A DNA stretch of 64,000 nucleotides from the NCBI GenBank assembly GCA_037178975.1, contig JASJZH010000003.1, positions 3,906,001-3,970,000 of the forward strand. The letters are read 5' to 3'. Below, piece by piece: positions 11,501 to 23,583 of this stretch. The translations under genes and the position numbers were made by a program. This DNA is from Oscheius tipulae (Eukaryota; Nematoda; Chromadorea; Rhabditida; Rhabditidae). How positions within the stretch are numbered: the first letter of the stretch is position 1; the number at the start of each line of letters is the position of its first letter. The notes under the pieces were generated by a model. That model searched no databases. It saw nothing but the letters and a program-made list of their open reading frames with translations, and had not been told where the DNA came from.

Positions 11501-12235
11501 CTGGGTGATCTTGGTCAAGGCGTCTTCAGATGCATAGCGCAGCTGAAGAGAGAGATTCTGCTCGAAGACGATTTTGAAACAGGATTCCATCATTCCGCAG
11601 ACGGCTTCATTCGACAGAAGAACACCAGGTGGCGAGAGCAGCAGATCCTTGAGTATCTAAACTTTTTTGTTGTTGGAAATGCAAAATAACTGACCACCAA
11701 TATTTTGTAGAGGACTCCTTCATCGCTGTCACTACGCTTTCCGCCAATAAACTTGGTATGAACGACGGCATCGGCTATAGAATTGACGGCATTTCCGGCA
11801 CGAATGCTGGAACAAGATCATGCTTGCAGTGAAAAGGAAAACTCTAACCTGTTTGCATCAATAAGACCGTAGCAAATGAACTTGTCCACGGATAGAAGAG
11901 CAGCTCCAGTGATAGCACCGTTGGTATTCTGAGCTTTGATGACCTCAAAGAAGGGTGAGAGATATGTAATCGGATTCATTCCGGCCAGATCAACGACCTA
12001 ATTTTTTTTTGATTGTCAAAATGAAAGGAGTAAACCGTGTTCAAAACCTCCTTTAGATCCACAAAGTTGCGAATCAAAGGATCCGTGTCTTCCGGTGGTT
12101 CCTGTTGTGACAACTGGTACTGTCTCAAAAACGAACACTTAAAAAAATCAAACTATTCTACCTTCTGGCCTTTTTCAGCAGCGCGAGAACAGTGTTGGCC
12201 TCGCCTCTGACGATATATACGCCATTTACAGCCAT
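5513..12235 (-). CDS. gbf-1: Golgi brefeldin-A-resistant Arf guanine nucleotide exchange factor GBF1
   Basis: A many-exon gene reading from [14 protein letters not shown] at 12235 to the stop at 5513. Domains appear in the order known for GBF1: the N-terminal DCB region, the HUS region with [10 protein letters not shown] and [11 protein letters not shown], a long acidic linker (11070-11400), the SEC7 domain at about 9550-10110 with the catalytic-glutamate motif FRLPGEA, then the HDS regions. The HDS part includes the DRGYTSD motif, the [20 protein letters not shown] block and LLDFMEKYL...ETLKNMLLV. It ends in a Gln/Pro/Tyr-rich tail. GBF1 loads Arf1 with GTP at the early Golgi to recruit COPI. 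Most introns are about 40-45 bp. The 219-bp intron at 7795-8013 is exceptional and holds an alternative terminal exon. The 3' end converges on the COX7C-like gene; a minus-strand AATAAA is at about 5400. Confidence 0.92.
7841..7938 (-). promoter_or_regulatory. Possible intronic terminal exon and poly(A) signal inside GBF1
   Basis: Within the 219-bp GBF1 intron a strong acceptor (CCCTTTTCAG) at 7939 precedes seven codons (IPVTVI then stop at 7918-7920). They are in phase with the upstream exon ending at 8014. AATAAA follows about 70 bases later on the same strand (forward TTTATT at 7841-7846). If used, the transcript would end here and encode GBF1 without its last HDS regions and tail. Inferred from sequence only. 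Confidence 0.4.
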
Positions 12236-12417
12236 ATCGTCTGAATATTGGAGTAGATAAAAGCAAATTGACATGAATACAGCGGAATAAACAGCGAATA
12301 AACGCCAAATTACAAGATATCTGTATGAAATAGAACCGCTTTATTAATTTGCCTATTAAACGGGATGTTCTGGCTCCCAAAACCAGTGATTTGATATCCA
12401 ACCGAACCTTAACTTTT

Positions 12418-12993
12418 TTATGAAAGCGGTGAACTAGGAACTAACCTGTTTAGCGGCCAAATTCTCAGAAACAGCCGTATCTGAACGAGTCCTTCAGGAA
12501 CCGGACCGAAATGCCTCGAGTCCGTACTAGCGAAGGTATTGTCACCTTTAAGAAAGACGTGACCACGAGGAATGCGCCCATTCGGCAAAAAATTGCAGTC
12601 GACTCGATCTCCTTCCTGGAAACCGTTTTCCTGACGTGTTTACAAGTAAAGAAAATTGAAAATACGTAAACGGAACTCACTTTGGCCGTAACTCGTTTGC
12701 ATAATAGTTGACCGGGATCACTGGGGCTCAGACAACCGACTATGTCGCCTCTATGCAAGTTCCCCGAGTTTATACCTGAAGACGAATGATCAGCGGAGAA
12801 AACAAGACTTACTGAGTCTTTCCGCTATTACGAGATCACCGTCATGAATTGTGGGATGCATAGATGGCCCGGAACAGATGACTAACTCTCCTACATGGCC
12901 GCTGATCGTGTGAGCTACACAGGCAAAAATTCCAACGCCTTTCGCATATTTCCAGACTAGTTTTTTCGTGAAAAAGAGCTTGCCAGCGCTCAT
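12418..12993 (-). CDS. immp-1: Mitochondrial inner membrane protease subunit 1 (IMP1/IMMP1L)
   Basis: The protein starts MSAGKLFFTKKL and shows the signal-peptidase S26 motifs: CSGPSMHPT with the nucleophilic Ser, HRGDIV, QLLCKRV with the general-base Lys, GHVFLKGDN and the C-terminal STDSRHFGPV block. The end, LFLRIWPLNR plus seven residues, matches the short tail of IMMP1L. This enzyme removes sorting signals from intermembrane-space proteins at the inner mitochondrial membrane. At least three exons with short introns are visible. The start was chosen because the next upstream sequence is a TTTGCTTTCAG acceptor, so the message is probably trans-spliced there. Length is about 165 residues, normal for the family. 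Confidence 0.85.
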
Positions 12994-13509
12994 GTCATCC
13001 TGAAAGCAAATGATGCAAAAAGAAGATGAGACGGAGAAGGAACAAATTGAAAATAATTTGATCGAGAGGAACAATGTCAAAATGGAGTACGCAATCGTTT
13101 CCACGTTGCTCCTAACCAGCTGAACTGCGTCAGAGAAATGGCGCGCGCAGCCGTATTCCCTAGGTCGAATAGAGACGCAGATGAAGTCAGAGAGAAGAGA
13201 AATAGAAGTGTATCTTTTCTTCAAAACTATACAAGGTTTTCGTGACAAGAGAGCAAAGCAAGATGCAACACAAAAAAGTGCGGCTGGACAGGAGAAGTAA
13301 TGAAAACGGTAGGATCCAACCAAACAGTACAAAAAATAGGCATTCTCACTCAATGTTTACTGGGGGCGTCTGGTACTGGCTACTCGTGATTTTTCTTTTC
13401 TTTTTTCAGTCTCTCCAATCGAACTTCTATACCACGCTCTTCATTCCCAAAGAATCCACTGATGCTCTTCTCACATGGCGAAACACTGTCGGTCTTTTGG
13501 TTCTTCTCA

Positions 13510-14202
13510 TCATCCTGGGTACTGGGACTGAGACGGACGAAGCCGAGTTTGCCCATCGAGTTGACTGTCTGCGCCAGTTTTTTGGTCCGCTTGATATCTC
13601 GAAGCTGTGAAGACAGTTACCAGTTTCCGATTGGCAAATATGCTGAAAAGAAAATGTTATGGAATATAGTCTGATATCAGGGTGTGGGTCCGACCACATG
13701 AGATCGACGGCAATCGTCTCGGCAGCAACTTCTTCTAGCGGTCTACGAATGGCTGTGATCTCCTCGACATCCTTCAGTTTCTCGCTGATGCCCCTGTGCA
13801 TGCAAAAAATCTTCTTTTAGACGAGAGCGACAAGTGGGAGCCAGGCAAAGACCTCATTAAACTTATTCCAGAGAACTTCGCTTGTTGCCGCGTCAAAGCG
13901 ATCACTGGTCTCATCGTAGAATCCGTAGACGCAGTTGATGTGACATTCGTGATTTCCACGCTCTAAAGGAACAAATGTCTAAGAAGATGTATTTGGAGGT
14001 AAGACAGCCGTGAACTTGTTGACTAATTTTGCTGAGCGTTTCTTCCTGCTTTAGTACTTCGAGTGTCCTCTCGCACAGTTCCTCTTTTATGTATTTCATG
14101 TATCTTTCGTTCAGAGCAGCATTGTTCCTCAGATGTTTCTGAAAGTAGAAAACTCTGAAGATTTGAAAAGTAGACTACCTTGACGAATTGGCGGAGATCC
14201 AT
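13510..14202 (-). pseudogene. Decayed PP1-type Ser/Thr phosphatase gene
   Basis: The first two exons encode a PP1-like N-terminus (LCERTLEVLKQEETL). The metal-binding GDxHG and GDxVDRG blocks that should follow are absent. A different frame then gives RGNHECHINCVYGFYDE, a true PPP motif, and WLPLVALV. An in-frame TAA follows, then KIFCMHRGIS, DLMWSDPHPD and finally, after another missing segment, FANRKLVTVFTAS. Thus pieces of the phosphatase fold are in the right order, but frames change, a stop interrupts and core catalytic parts are gone. Small cryptic introns cannot restore the missing motifs. This is best read as a pseudogene of a PP1/sperm-type phosphatase. Confidence 0.65.
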
Positions 14203-14424
14203 TGTCTTACTGAGAGTAGCAGAGCCAAGATTATTATTTTGTGGTTACAGAACAATCTGTAGTTTTCTCAGAATGCAATCTTTCGCAAATTAGCACGCTT
14301 TCGCATTATTCAGTAGTTTTATTCAAAAGAAAATTACAGTAGACAGACAGATAAAAAACCGGGTATAAAACGATAGAAGGACAACAAGTGTTCGTTTAAC
14401 AACAATGACCAAAGAAATACGAAT

Positions 14425-15583
14425 CTAAGAGGATGGAGTATAAGGTTCGATAAGGTTTTTGCTGAACTCTTTGATTTTTTCCGGGCCACGAACCTCCGTC
14501 TCCAACAGCGGTAGCTTGGTCAGGTGGAAATCCTCGTAAAGATCTTCCATCTAAAGCTGGAATGAGAACCGACGCATTCAAATTCTTACTTGTTCAAGGT
14601 ACTTGCGCTGGATATCGAACCGGGACTTGCACTTTTTACAGCTGACACAGCCCTTTTCATCCTTGTCGGGGAACAGTAGCTGGTTGATGATGATATTGTG
14701 AGTGTCGATGTCCTGCTTGGTCAGCTCCTGTACCAGCCTCTCAGTCTCGTACAGTGACAGGAACTCGGCGATGCAGACGCAAACGAACGTGGTCACTTTC
14801 TAAAATTATGACGTTGAATCAAGAAACTAATGTACCGGATCTTTGAACTGCTTATTGATCCTACGAATTGTAACCATGGTCTCCTCCATCTTGGTCATGG
14901 TCTCATCCGTGTTCATGTTTCCCATTCCTAATATTCCTCCAAGCTGTCCCAGCATCGGAGCAAAGGTGTTTTTCAGACCCATCAACTTGCCGAAAGTGGA
15001 CTCGAGAACGGACGGAAATTGAAGCAAACGCAGGGTATGGCCAGTAGGAGCTGTATCGAAGACGACCACATCGAAATCCATAGAATCAATGTGTCTGATC
15101 ATCTCGGAAAAACTCATAGCTTCGTCTATTCCAGGAAGATTTCCAGCAATGCCTTGCAGAACATCGCGTCCAACGGCCATGGCTGAATTTGGGGCATTTG
15201 GAAAATATTTAGACTGGAAGTTACGATTGTTATTGTCGGCGATGTTGAGACCTGGAATGCTGAAGCTGGAACTGGCAGCCTTTGTGTCTATTTCCAGAGC
15301 GTAGAGGTTCTCGAAACCATTCACTTTTTCGGGTTCTTTACCGAACTTTTGATTGAAGGCGTCGGATATGTTGTGAGCAGGATCGGTCGAGATCAGAAGA
15401 ACACTTTTGCGGACAGAGGCTAGCTGGGCGGCCAGAGAACAACTGGAATGAAGAAATATTGTGAATGGGAACGGCATACCTGCAAGTAGTTTTGCCTACT
15501 CCACCTTTGCCACCAACAAAGATCCATTTGAGCGTGTTTTGCTCGATAACGTTCTTCAGGGATCCATCAAGCTCTTCGGTCAT
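14425..15583 (-). CDS. asna-1: ATPase ASNA1/GET3, tail-anchored protein targeting factor
   Basis: Four exons (15480-15583, 14836-15442, 14590-14808, 14425-14550) encode 351 residues, the usual length. Diagnostic features: the deviant P-loop [10 protein letters not shown] interrupted by the first intron, [12 protein letters not shown] (switch I), [14 protein letters not shown] (switch II), the hydrophobic-groove region with [13 protein letters not shown], and the zinc-binding CVSCKKC. The C-terminal MEDLYEDFH...[10 protein letters not shown] is nearly invariant in animals. GET3 dimers capture tail-anchored membrane proteins in the cytosol and pass them to the ER receptor. In C. elegans the orthologue also affects insulin secretion and cisplatin or arsenite tolerance. 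Confidence 0.95.
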
Positions 15584-15918
15584 TCTAACTTAAACTATAC
15601 AAATACCATGATTTTTCTGGATTCGGCAATAGGTATGGAACCATTCAACAGATATGGCAACAAGATAGAAAATGAAAACTGATAATATTTTATAGCATGA
15701 AGATTAAAAATGAAATCGTTCTTAGTGCACAGTAGACTCTAATTAATCAATCGTAAGTCCCCGGATACAAGATTGGCAAATGGGGGGAAAGCTTTGAATG
15801 TACAAATAGAATATCACAGCCTTTTGACATATCGGAAGAAAGGGAGAAAGTGAAGATACCCGGATAAACAGCGTTGCAATTATGACAGATATAGACACAC
15901 AGGGATAAAACTTCGGTT

Positions 15919-17998
15919 CTACATAGCGTCAAAGTGGAAACGATGAGACTGTTGCTGTCGCTCGATTCGGTCTTCCTTGCGCTCACGTCCGTGTAAGAAG
16001 CATACGACTATCATCAAAATTATGCAGACCACTGTGATCACGACCAGACTCTGGAAACGGAGATTAGCTGTACATAATAACTACGAACCTGAAGAATAAG
16101 AGTGGATGGAGTAACGTAGAGGCGACTAGTCCATCCTGTTGAGCCCAAGGGTGGTGGCATCATTATGATTCGTGAGTTGGGAACTATCTGCTTCTGCGAG
16201 TGCTGTCGCCAAGAGGATGTCATTTTATCAGCATAGCGTGGAGACCCGACTACGAGCTCGTCAACGAAATTAGGACTTCTTCCAAGACCGAAAAGTACGT
16301 ATGGCGCCATGAGACTTCGGTAAGTTTGAGCTGGCTGCTGACATGAGGTTGATCGAAGCGAGCCGCCCCATCCGTCAGACATCGTGAAGTACATACAAGC
16401 CCCTCCCCAGCTTATTCCTGTGCCTGAAATCATGAAATTTACAGAAATGTTTTAACAATGTGACCTGGTTTTCCGTCGATATCGCAGGTATTGGGATTTT
16501 GACAGTTTGTGAAGACGGAAACTTTTAAGAATGTCGTATCCCCCTTGTCTTCGCAACTGATGAACGAGAATTTCCTTGCACCGCTGTAATTGTATTCGAG
16601 GAGAATGTCCAGACTTCCGTCTTCTTTGAGGTCGAAGAAAGAGCTCATTGTAAGAGTTCCGAGAGCAATTTCTTTCGGCTGTATAAGCGCCATTTTTCTC
16701 ACTTCGAACTTCCTAAAAATTAAAAGTTGAGTAGTAAGTAAAGAACAGGATACCTCGTGTCGTTGCCTTCACAATGAGGACAAGGTACGTTTTCGAGAAT
16801 TTTCGCCACGATGGCCTTGTCACTGAGGAAAGTAGCAATGAGATCAGGGTATCCATCTGATGTGAAATCACCAACACGGAACAGAACTTTGGAACCGCTG
16901 TCGCTGATCACGGATGCGCTCTAGAAAAGACTAGATCGTAGTTCTGTGCACACGCATACCCCAAGATCGATAGAGATATTGCTCCATCCATTGTCTCTTT
17001 CCCACATGGCAAAATGACTGATGTGCTCACATTGTTCCTCTTGACAGACAGGCACGAGAATTTCTAGCTTCATGTCGGCATTGAAATCACCAGGAATTGG
17101 AGCTCCGATATTCTGAAAACGCAACTAAAATAGCCGTGACAAGGGCTCACTTTCTGTTGGAGGACAGGTATGCTATCTCTTTTCCTCCAGACATTGTTCT
17201 TTATTCTCTGCAGCACTACCATCTGTAGATATCCGTTTTCGGTTCTGTTCATCACGACCAGTTCAGCATATAGATCTCCGAGAACGTCGGCATACAGATG
17301 GGGCATTCCCGGGTAAATGTCGAAGAATTCTTTCCTCTGATCGCTGAAAGCCTTCCGTAAAAAAATTGCACAACTGGGATACTAGAATTCCTCCATTGAA
17401 CAATCGATAAATATCATTTCATCAATGATTGTCGTTATTCGCTGACAGTAGATGGATCCATTAGCCAAAAAGCCGAAAATGTCGTGTTGTCCGTCTCCGT
17501 TAACGTCAACAGCCTGAAACTCGCAGTAGGAAGAAGATAGAAACCAGTTCACCATAGCCTGAGATTGTAAAGTTTCCAAGTCCTTCCTCACAAAAATGTC
17601 AAAGGGTTCGGCCGATTTTGCTATCCATAAGGTATGCTTGAATTCCCTATCGGAAACTCTTTGGGAGACGAGGATATCCAACTTGGCATCACCATTAAAA
17701 TCTCCCATCGAACATTCGACCTCATCGTTGCCGACATCGATGATTGATGCGTTATTGAAGATGCCTTCTTCTAGCTGAAATAACGCAAGATTCACAAATA
17801 TAGAGAACATACCACTCTAATAGCGTCGTCATAAAGAAGAATGGTTAGATTTCGTCCTCTTTGAACGACAATGTCCGTGAACCTGTCGTTGTTAAAGTCA
17901 CCGAACCCGCAGACGCGACCAACATTCGGTGGGATGCTTTTGGGTAGACCGTACGTACTCACGACAAATGTTAGGATGAAAAGAGACGAGGTGATCAT
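15919..17998 (-). CDS. lnkn-1: ITFG1/LINKIN-like FG-GAP membrane protein
   Basis: The protein begins with a signal peptide (MITSSLFILTFVVSTYG). A large extracellular part with FG-GAP-like beta-propeller repeats follows, marked by GFGDFNNDRFTDIVVQ, GDFNGDAKLDILV, DVNGDGQHDIFG, GDFNADMKLEILV and GDFTSDGYPDLI. Near the C-terminus come one membrane helix (LVVITVVCIILMIVVCFL) and a short basic cytoplasmic tail. This is the layout of ITFG1/TIP, called LINKIN in C. elegans, an adhesion protein of migrating gonadal cells that contacts RUVBL proteins and tubulin inside the cell. Several exons are separated by short introns. Confidence 0.88.
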
Positions 17999-18178
17999 AT
18001 TTTCATGCCTAAAAACAGTAAAGTGGGATAAAAAAAAAAAGTAGTATAAAAGGTATGAATGGTGAGTGAGACACCGGTGAAAGATCTAAGAAGGCAACGG
18101 ATAAAATTCATGACAGACATAACAAGATTGTAACCTAACAGCGAGAAGGAAAACAGAGCAAAGGTCTAAAAGGGCCGT

Positions 18179-18719
18179 TTATAAAGAGCGAGCAAAGCGG
18201 TCCTTGATCTTCGGGATGAACTTGATGTGATCGTCAGCACACTTTCCAACACATTGGTCTAATTTATCATTGAATTGCATCATCTGCAAAGGGAAAAATC
18301 ACATAGAAAACTGCCAGTAATACCTGAGACTCTGTGTATTTGTTCGTGTCCGGTCCGAACTGCTGAACAAGTTTATCGTAGCAAGTCATAGCACAACGAG
18401 AGAGCTGATCCTAAAGTTTTGCTTCGTGATGGCTAATGTAACGTAGAACTAACCTGTAGCCCTCCTAGTTCCTTCTCCAGCGTCCTCTGTGCATTCTTCA
18501 TACCCGAGTTACACTTTTCGACGCAATTTTCAACTACTTCTCTGCTGCTGCTCTTGTTGTCGCAGCACTTTGCTGAGCAAAGGAACATCTGCTTTTGCAT
18601 GTCACGGAGGTACTTCTTGTCCATATCGTCCTAAATTGGGAAAATAGATGCGTAAATGAAGGTAAACGAACGATCATCTCGTCGACAGCCTGTTTCACCT
18701 TGAACTGTGTCGCCTCCAT
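18179..18719 (-). CDS. FAM136A-like mitochondrial twin-cysteine protein
   Basis: Four exons encode about 135 residues. The product has three pairs of CxxxC motifs: CSAKCC with CVEKC, CAMTC, and CVGKC just before ADDHIKFIPKIKDRF. This matches FAM136A (DUF842), a conserved intermembrane-space or mitochondrial protein of unclear biochemical role. The start MEATQFKVKQAVDEMI aligns with the start of human FAM136A; an upstream TTG was not used. The gene follows LINKIN on the same strand. Confidence 0.85.
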
Positions 18720-19089
18720 CACCGACAATATGTCTCAATTATAAGAAGCAGCTGTAATATAAGGTTTTCGTCGGTATAGCCAGCAAGGAGAGTGAATAAG
18801 TTTTCAAAGGGAAAATGAATGCCAGGCTGTAGAAAAACAAGAAAGGATGAATAAGCAAAAGGAATCTGCGTCCGGGTGAAAACATCATCAACGTTTCTTA
18901 CGCAACTGCGTACTATTTCAACTTCTATCGTATCCTGTAATCAAAGCACGCAAGAGCTATTCTTTTAGACAACAGGTGTGATTGACTGAATCTTTATGGA
19001 AACACTCAACCAAACAATGAATTTAACTTAGGAGATCCTGTACAAAAACATATTTGATGGTATAAATAGATTGGCAGAGATGGGTGAGT

Positions 19090-20086
19090 TTATGAGCGGC
19101 TTCGACGACGACGAGGGGAGCGAGAGCGGGATCCTCCCCCGATTCTGGTACGGGCACCGAGGGGAATATCATTGGCACCGGTCACTTTACGCGGCGGGGA
19201 ACGTCCTCGACGAGGGGGACTTCTACGAGCAGGACTCTTTCTGGGGGGGGTACGGCGAGCTGGACTGTTTCTACGTTGAATTCCACGATTGATCGTCATC
19301 TCAACAGTCACGGCTTGACCATCAATCTGACCACCGTCCATGTACTTGATAGCCTGCAAGTACACTGAACTCTTCTGACTATTGACGCACCAACCTTCTC
19401 GGCATCTTCCACATTCTCGTACTCAACCCATCCGTATCCACGATGCAGATGAGTGTGGGTACGATCCATTGGCAGTTCGCATGTCTTGATGTTTCCGTAG
19501 ATAGCGAAAATCTCGTTCATGTGTTCCTTGGTTAGGTTCCGAGACAAGTTTCTGACAGAGATTCTACGAGAAGGACTCTGTTTCCGTGGAGAGACTCCTC
19601 GACGAGGAGAGGTCTTTCTGGGAGAGACGGCTCTGCGCGGAGGAGATCGACGAGCACCACGACTTCCGCTACGGTCACGACGACGAGGAGAGGGAGAGCG
19701 ACGTCCTCTGCGAGGCGAGGGAGAACGACGGATTGGTCGTCCACCACGTTCAGCACGTGGTCCGCGAGGCGGAGAACGACGAGGACTCCTGGAGCGACGA
19801 ACCGGTCCCTGGAAAAGAATAAAGACGTGCTGTTAGATGCTGAGTACTCACTCTTCCTGAGTCTCTACCAGTATTTCTTCTGCGAGGAGAACGAGAACGG
19901 GAGGAGCTAGACGAACTAGACGATCGGGAAGATCCGGTACTGCTGCTGAAAGGAAACATTTGTTTGGAAAAAAAGGGAGAAAGAAGAGAGATGCAGAAAA
20001 AAGTCACTGAATACCAACCTGCCAGAGGAACTCGAGGAGCTGCTGGAAGACGAGCGTGAACGACGTTTCTTTGCGGCTTCGGTCAT
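19090..20086 (-). CDS. rnp-5: RNPS1-like splicing coactivator with one RRM
   Basis: The N-terminus is an Arg/Ser-rich region (MTEAAKKRRSRSSSS...), then more SR and RG/RSP blocks. A single RRM follows (ISVRNLSRNLTKEHMNEIF with RNP2-like start; HRGYGWVEY as RNP1), then a C-terminal Arg/Pro/Ser-rich tail (PARRTPPRKS). RNPS1 works with the exon junction complex and ASAP in splicing and mRNA surveillance. The RRM sequence, notably CELPMDRTHTHLHRGYGWVE, is close to RNPS1 rather than to other SR proteins. The repetitive purine-rich coding sequence also produces long spurious frames on the plus strand. The gene symbol is my recollection of the C. elegans name. Confidence 0.85.
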
Positions 20087-20525
20087 CTATAAAAGAGAAC
20101 AATTTTAAACTGGAAATGCGTTGGAAAGAGAAAAGGCTGCACTATTCAAACAAAATGTTGGTTTGATTATGTTTGTGAAATGAAATTCAAATGGTTTCTT
20201 GATTTTAGAAAAGCAAGCCAGCAAATGATTCGAATTGGAAATAGTCCAGGTCTCGCCGCGCTAGCAACAGCCCAATCTAGGCAACCGAATCGGTAGACCA
20301 GACTTTGAGATGTCAGTAAGGAAAAGTTTTTGTGAATCACGATCCTCTGTTTATCTTGGCGGCTTTTCTCTTCTAGGTTATTGTCTCGGCGTCGCTTTTC
20401 CCTCCATTCGTCCTGATAACATTTTGTGTCCAATACAAAGTCAAATTCTCAAAAATGGCTTGTGATGATCTTAAAGCTATCAATCTCTACTGTGAAGAGT
20501 CTCTTTAGGTGACTTCTAATGAATC

Positions 20526-21724
20526 ATGACTCTCAACTTCCAAAAACACGGAGAAGAAATCGAGAGAGTCTTCAATCAAGTGGTCACCTCAAAGACCGGA
20601 GATGAATGGTTAGATTTTCATAGATTGGAACTATTCCTTTCAGGGTCATACTCGACTATGAGGGGCCATCGAACGTGATAAAGCTGGGAGAGACAGGAGA
20701 GGATGGGATAGAAGAGTTTTCTACCAGTTTCAACAGCGGTCGTGTACAGTTTGGAGTTATCAGCGTCCGGCTGGATGCGTCCGTTCTTCCAAAGATTGTT
20801 CTGATTCATTGGGTAGGAAATTTCTGATATCGTGTTTACGAACTGTTTACAGCAAGGAGAACAGGTTCCGTCCTCTCGAACAGCCTCAACAACAGCCCAC
20901 GCTCAAGACGTTCGTCGGTTTCTGAAAACGGTTCACGTGGTACTGTATGCTAGGAATGAGATCGATGTGGAACCAGATGTGATAAGGAGGGAAGTAGCGA
21001 AACTGCCCGGTACCAATGCCACGGTACAAGTGAGTGGGCTGTGAGATATTTTATTAGGACTCCTCAGACAGACTCTTCGTACAGTACTCCGACCACCGTT
21101 GGATCAGTTTACAAACCGGTCAAGCCTCATATAGACATAAATCTGAAGGAGAGGGAAAAGTTCTGGCATCAGATGAACAAGGAAGAGAACGAGTACGTTT
21201 TTCTGTAGTACCTGTGTTGGAAGGAAAGGCCTGGTTACATGGGAGATCCTCTACTCTCGGTTCTTATTCTTTGCTGGTTCAAAAAACTTAGAATCTAAAT
21301 ACCACTTCCAGAAGAAAGGTGACAGAGAAGAATCATCACGCGGATGTCATAGCCCAAAGACTCGTTGAGCCAAAGTCTGTTCCTGTTCCAGGACAACATC
21401 CTACTCCCAGTGTTCCCCTACCATCTCCACCAGTTAAAACTGAACCCACCAATGCCAGCGAAGGTAATTACAGCAGTATTCTATGTATGTGTGCGTTTAG
21501 AAAAGAAGGCTTTCCACAATGAGCCTATTTCCTCTCAGTCTCCCGGAAAAGGTGTCTGTGCCATTGCTCTCTGGGATTACCAGGCTGCAGACGATACCGA
21601 GATCAGTTTTGATCCAGACGACACAATATCGGAAATTGAAAAAATCGACGAAGGATGGTGGAGAGGAAGAAGTCCAGCTGGGCATGCCGGCATTTTTCCA
21701 TCGAATTATGTCAGACTTATTTAG
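20526..21724 (+). CDS. dbn-1: Drebrin-like / actin-binding protein 1 (DBNL, Abp1)
   Basis: The N-terminal ADF-homology domain starts [16 protein letters not shown] and includes [24 protein letters not shown] and the conserved [16 protein letters not shown] central Pro-rich linker follows ([25 protein letters not shown], then [11 protein letters not shown]). A C-terminal SH3 domain has [26 protein letters not shown] and GIFPSNYV. Abp1/DBNL links F-actin to dynamin and endocytic partners. Introns are about 36-40 bp. The junction 21029-21068 uses the acceptor CTCCTCAG, because only that keeps the conserved GSVYKP frame. The ATG follows an acceptor-type TCTTTAG by 17 bases. Confidence 0.92.
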
Positions 21725-21884
21725 GCGTTTCGTTACCTCGTTGCAATATCCCTGTGATCCCTTTGGTGCCAATTTTTTCATCTGCTTTATGTCACTTATC
21801 AGAACTCTCTCAATTTTCACTTGGCTCAAGTAATAGACTTTAAAAAGTTTTAACAGCATAAACCAACAAAATCAACAAAAATAA

Positions 21885-23348
21885 CTAACAAGCGGGAGTC
21901 TTCTTGACATCTTCCTCCGAGAGACTCTTGTTTTTCCTCTTGCGCTGTTTCTGCTTCTTTTCTTTCCCCTTGTTCATCTTCTCTTGCTTCCTCTTGTGAT
22001 AGTCCTCCATGTTATTGTGGGTTACGTTCTTGAAGTAGTGCTCGATGGGTTCTTTTACATTCTTTAACTGTTCCACGAAATCCGCTGGCATTGTTTTGCT
22101 AACGGCACATGTAAGATATGTGAACGAAACCAATCCCTTTCTGGAAAACAAACAGGTAAAACAAGAAACGGTCCCACCTCGATACAGCGAACACTTCACC
22201 GTGCGTCTCGCAAATATCTAGGAGTTCCGCGTCTGATTCAATGCTTCGTACCTCCCTGGTCTCGAGATCAATCACTAGAAGAACAGTGCTTTGCTCCATG
22301 AGAACAACTACCTAAAAGGTTTTTTTATGCTAACTGCCCTACAAAATGTGATAATGGATTCTGTGTATTATACCTTGTTTTCGAATACACGAATCTTCTT
22401 GATCGGCCTATCTTCAGATATAGTAATCGAGAGAAGCTCTTTCCCCTCAACAGACCATTCTTTTATGGTTGAGTCCCCTCCAGCAGAGAAAATACGGTCT
22501 TGAAATACGCAAATAGAAGATACGTAGTGAGCATGACCAAGTCCAAATGCATAAATAACGTAGGCCTGGTAAAGATATGGATGCAAAAGCGAGCCGACCT
22601 ACATTTGGGTATCTGTGAATACGAACTTTTTCGTCTCTGTCGGATACAATGAGGTGCCTGTTATCCGGGGTGATGGCAACATCCAATACCATGGAAATTG
22701 CTCCCATCAGTGGTTCGCCTTCGAAATGACACATCTCACCTGAAATAACGAATTTTGCGCATAACTTCTCAAAGTCACCAGTAATATCTTTGTGTCCTTC
22801 GACCGTAGCTGGTGCTGCAATCGAATAGCGACAGACATGGCCAGCACGATCACCCACGATCACAAAGCGGCTATCCTGTAAACTACTTAATTCGTGAACA
22901 CTAGTAAAACCTACGTTGTCGAAGGTAATACATGTCGGAGCTTTCGGAATTCGGAATGCGCGTACAGAAGAGAAATCGTCGGGATGAATAATGAGAACGG
23001 TTTTATGAGATGTGCCTATAGCTAGAAAACTCTCGCACGAAGAGGTGGCCAGACAAAGATACTGAAACAAGCATTTGCAAAGAGATTGGAGGAGTACCTA
23101 CTTGGAATTTAGCAGAAATTTCGGCTTCAACATGCCCATCGTCTTTGTTTGGTTGCTCCGTCTTCTGCTTGGCAATTCTTGGCAGTTTATCCAGTAATTC
23201 CTGTATGTTGACAGCCTATAAAAATGAAATAAGAAGCACAAAATATGCAGTTGCAAACCTCGAATTGAGAAGTTTTAGTCGTAAGCCTGTATAAAAGGTT
23301 CCCGGCTGCTGCAAAGACATACTCGCTTGTGCAGGCTATCCGAGCCAT
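21885..23348 (-). CDS. WDR4/Trm82-like subunit of the tRNA m7G46 methyltransferase
   Basis: A WD40 protein starting MARIACTSEYVFAAAG. Diagnostic WDR4 parts are ILLDVAITPDNRHLIVSDRD, where human WDR4 has TDRDEKIRVS, followed by IHRYPN, GLGHAHYVSSICV and SAGGDSTIKEW. The C-terminus is a long Lys/Gln-rich tail after KTMPADFVEQL. WDR4 is the non-catalytic partner of METTL1 in making 7-methylguanosine at tRNA position 46. Several exons with short introns are seen. The gene converges on the drebrin-like gene and is divergent from YARS2 with about 235 bp between start codons. Confidence 0.85.
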
Positions 23349-23583
23349 TTGTCTATAATTTCACCCATTTTTTGTTAAGCTAAAAGAAAAAAGAAGAGAA
23401 TAACTGTAAAAAAAATGCAAAGAAATTGGTCAACGGGTTGGCTCAGTTTGAATCGAGCTTGTAAACACCGCGCCACATTCTTCTCCTGTTCCTTCTTTCT
23501 GTTTCTCGTTTCTCCAGTTTCCTCTTTCATCTTGCTGTTCGTTTCTTTTGTATAGTCAGAACATCAAAACTTGTTTTCAGACA

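Noticed and set aside
13242..13610. Plus-strand open frame of 122 codons with a hydrophobic stretch
   Set aside because: It is antisense to the decayed phosphatase, which shows family motifs; no splice or start context supports the plus frame.
19071..19836. Long plus-strand frames rich in Glu, Arg and Gly
   Set aside because: They are shadows of the repetitive SR-coding sequence of RNPS1 on the minus strand.
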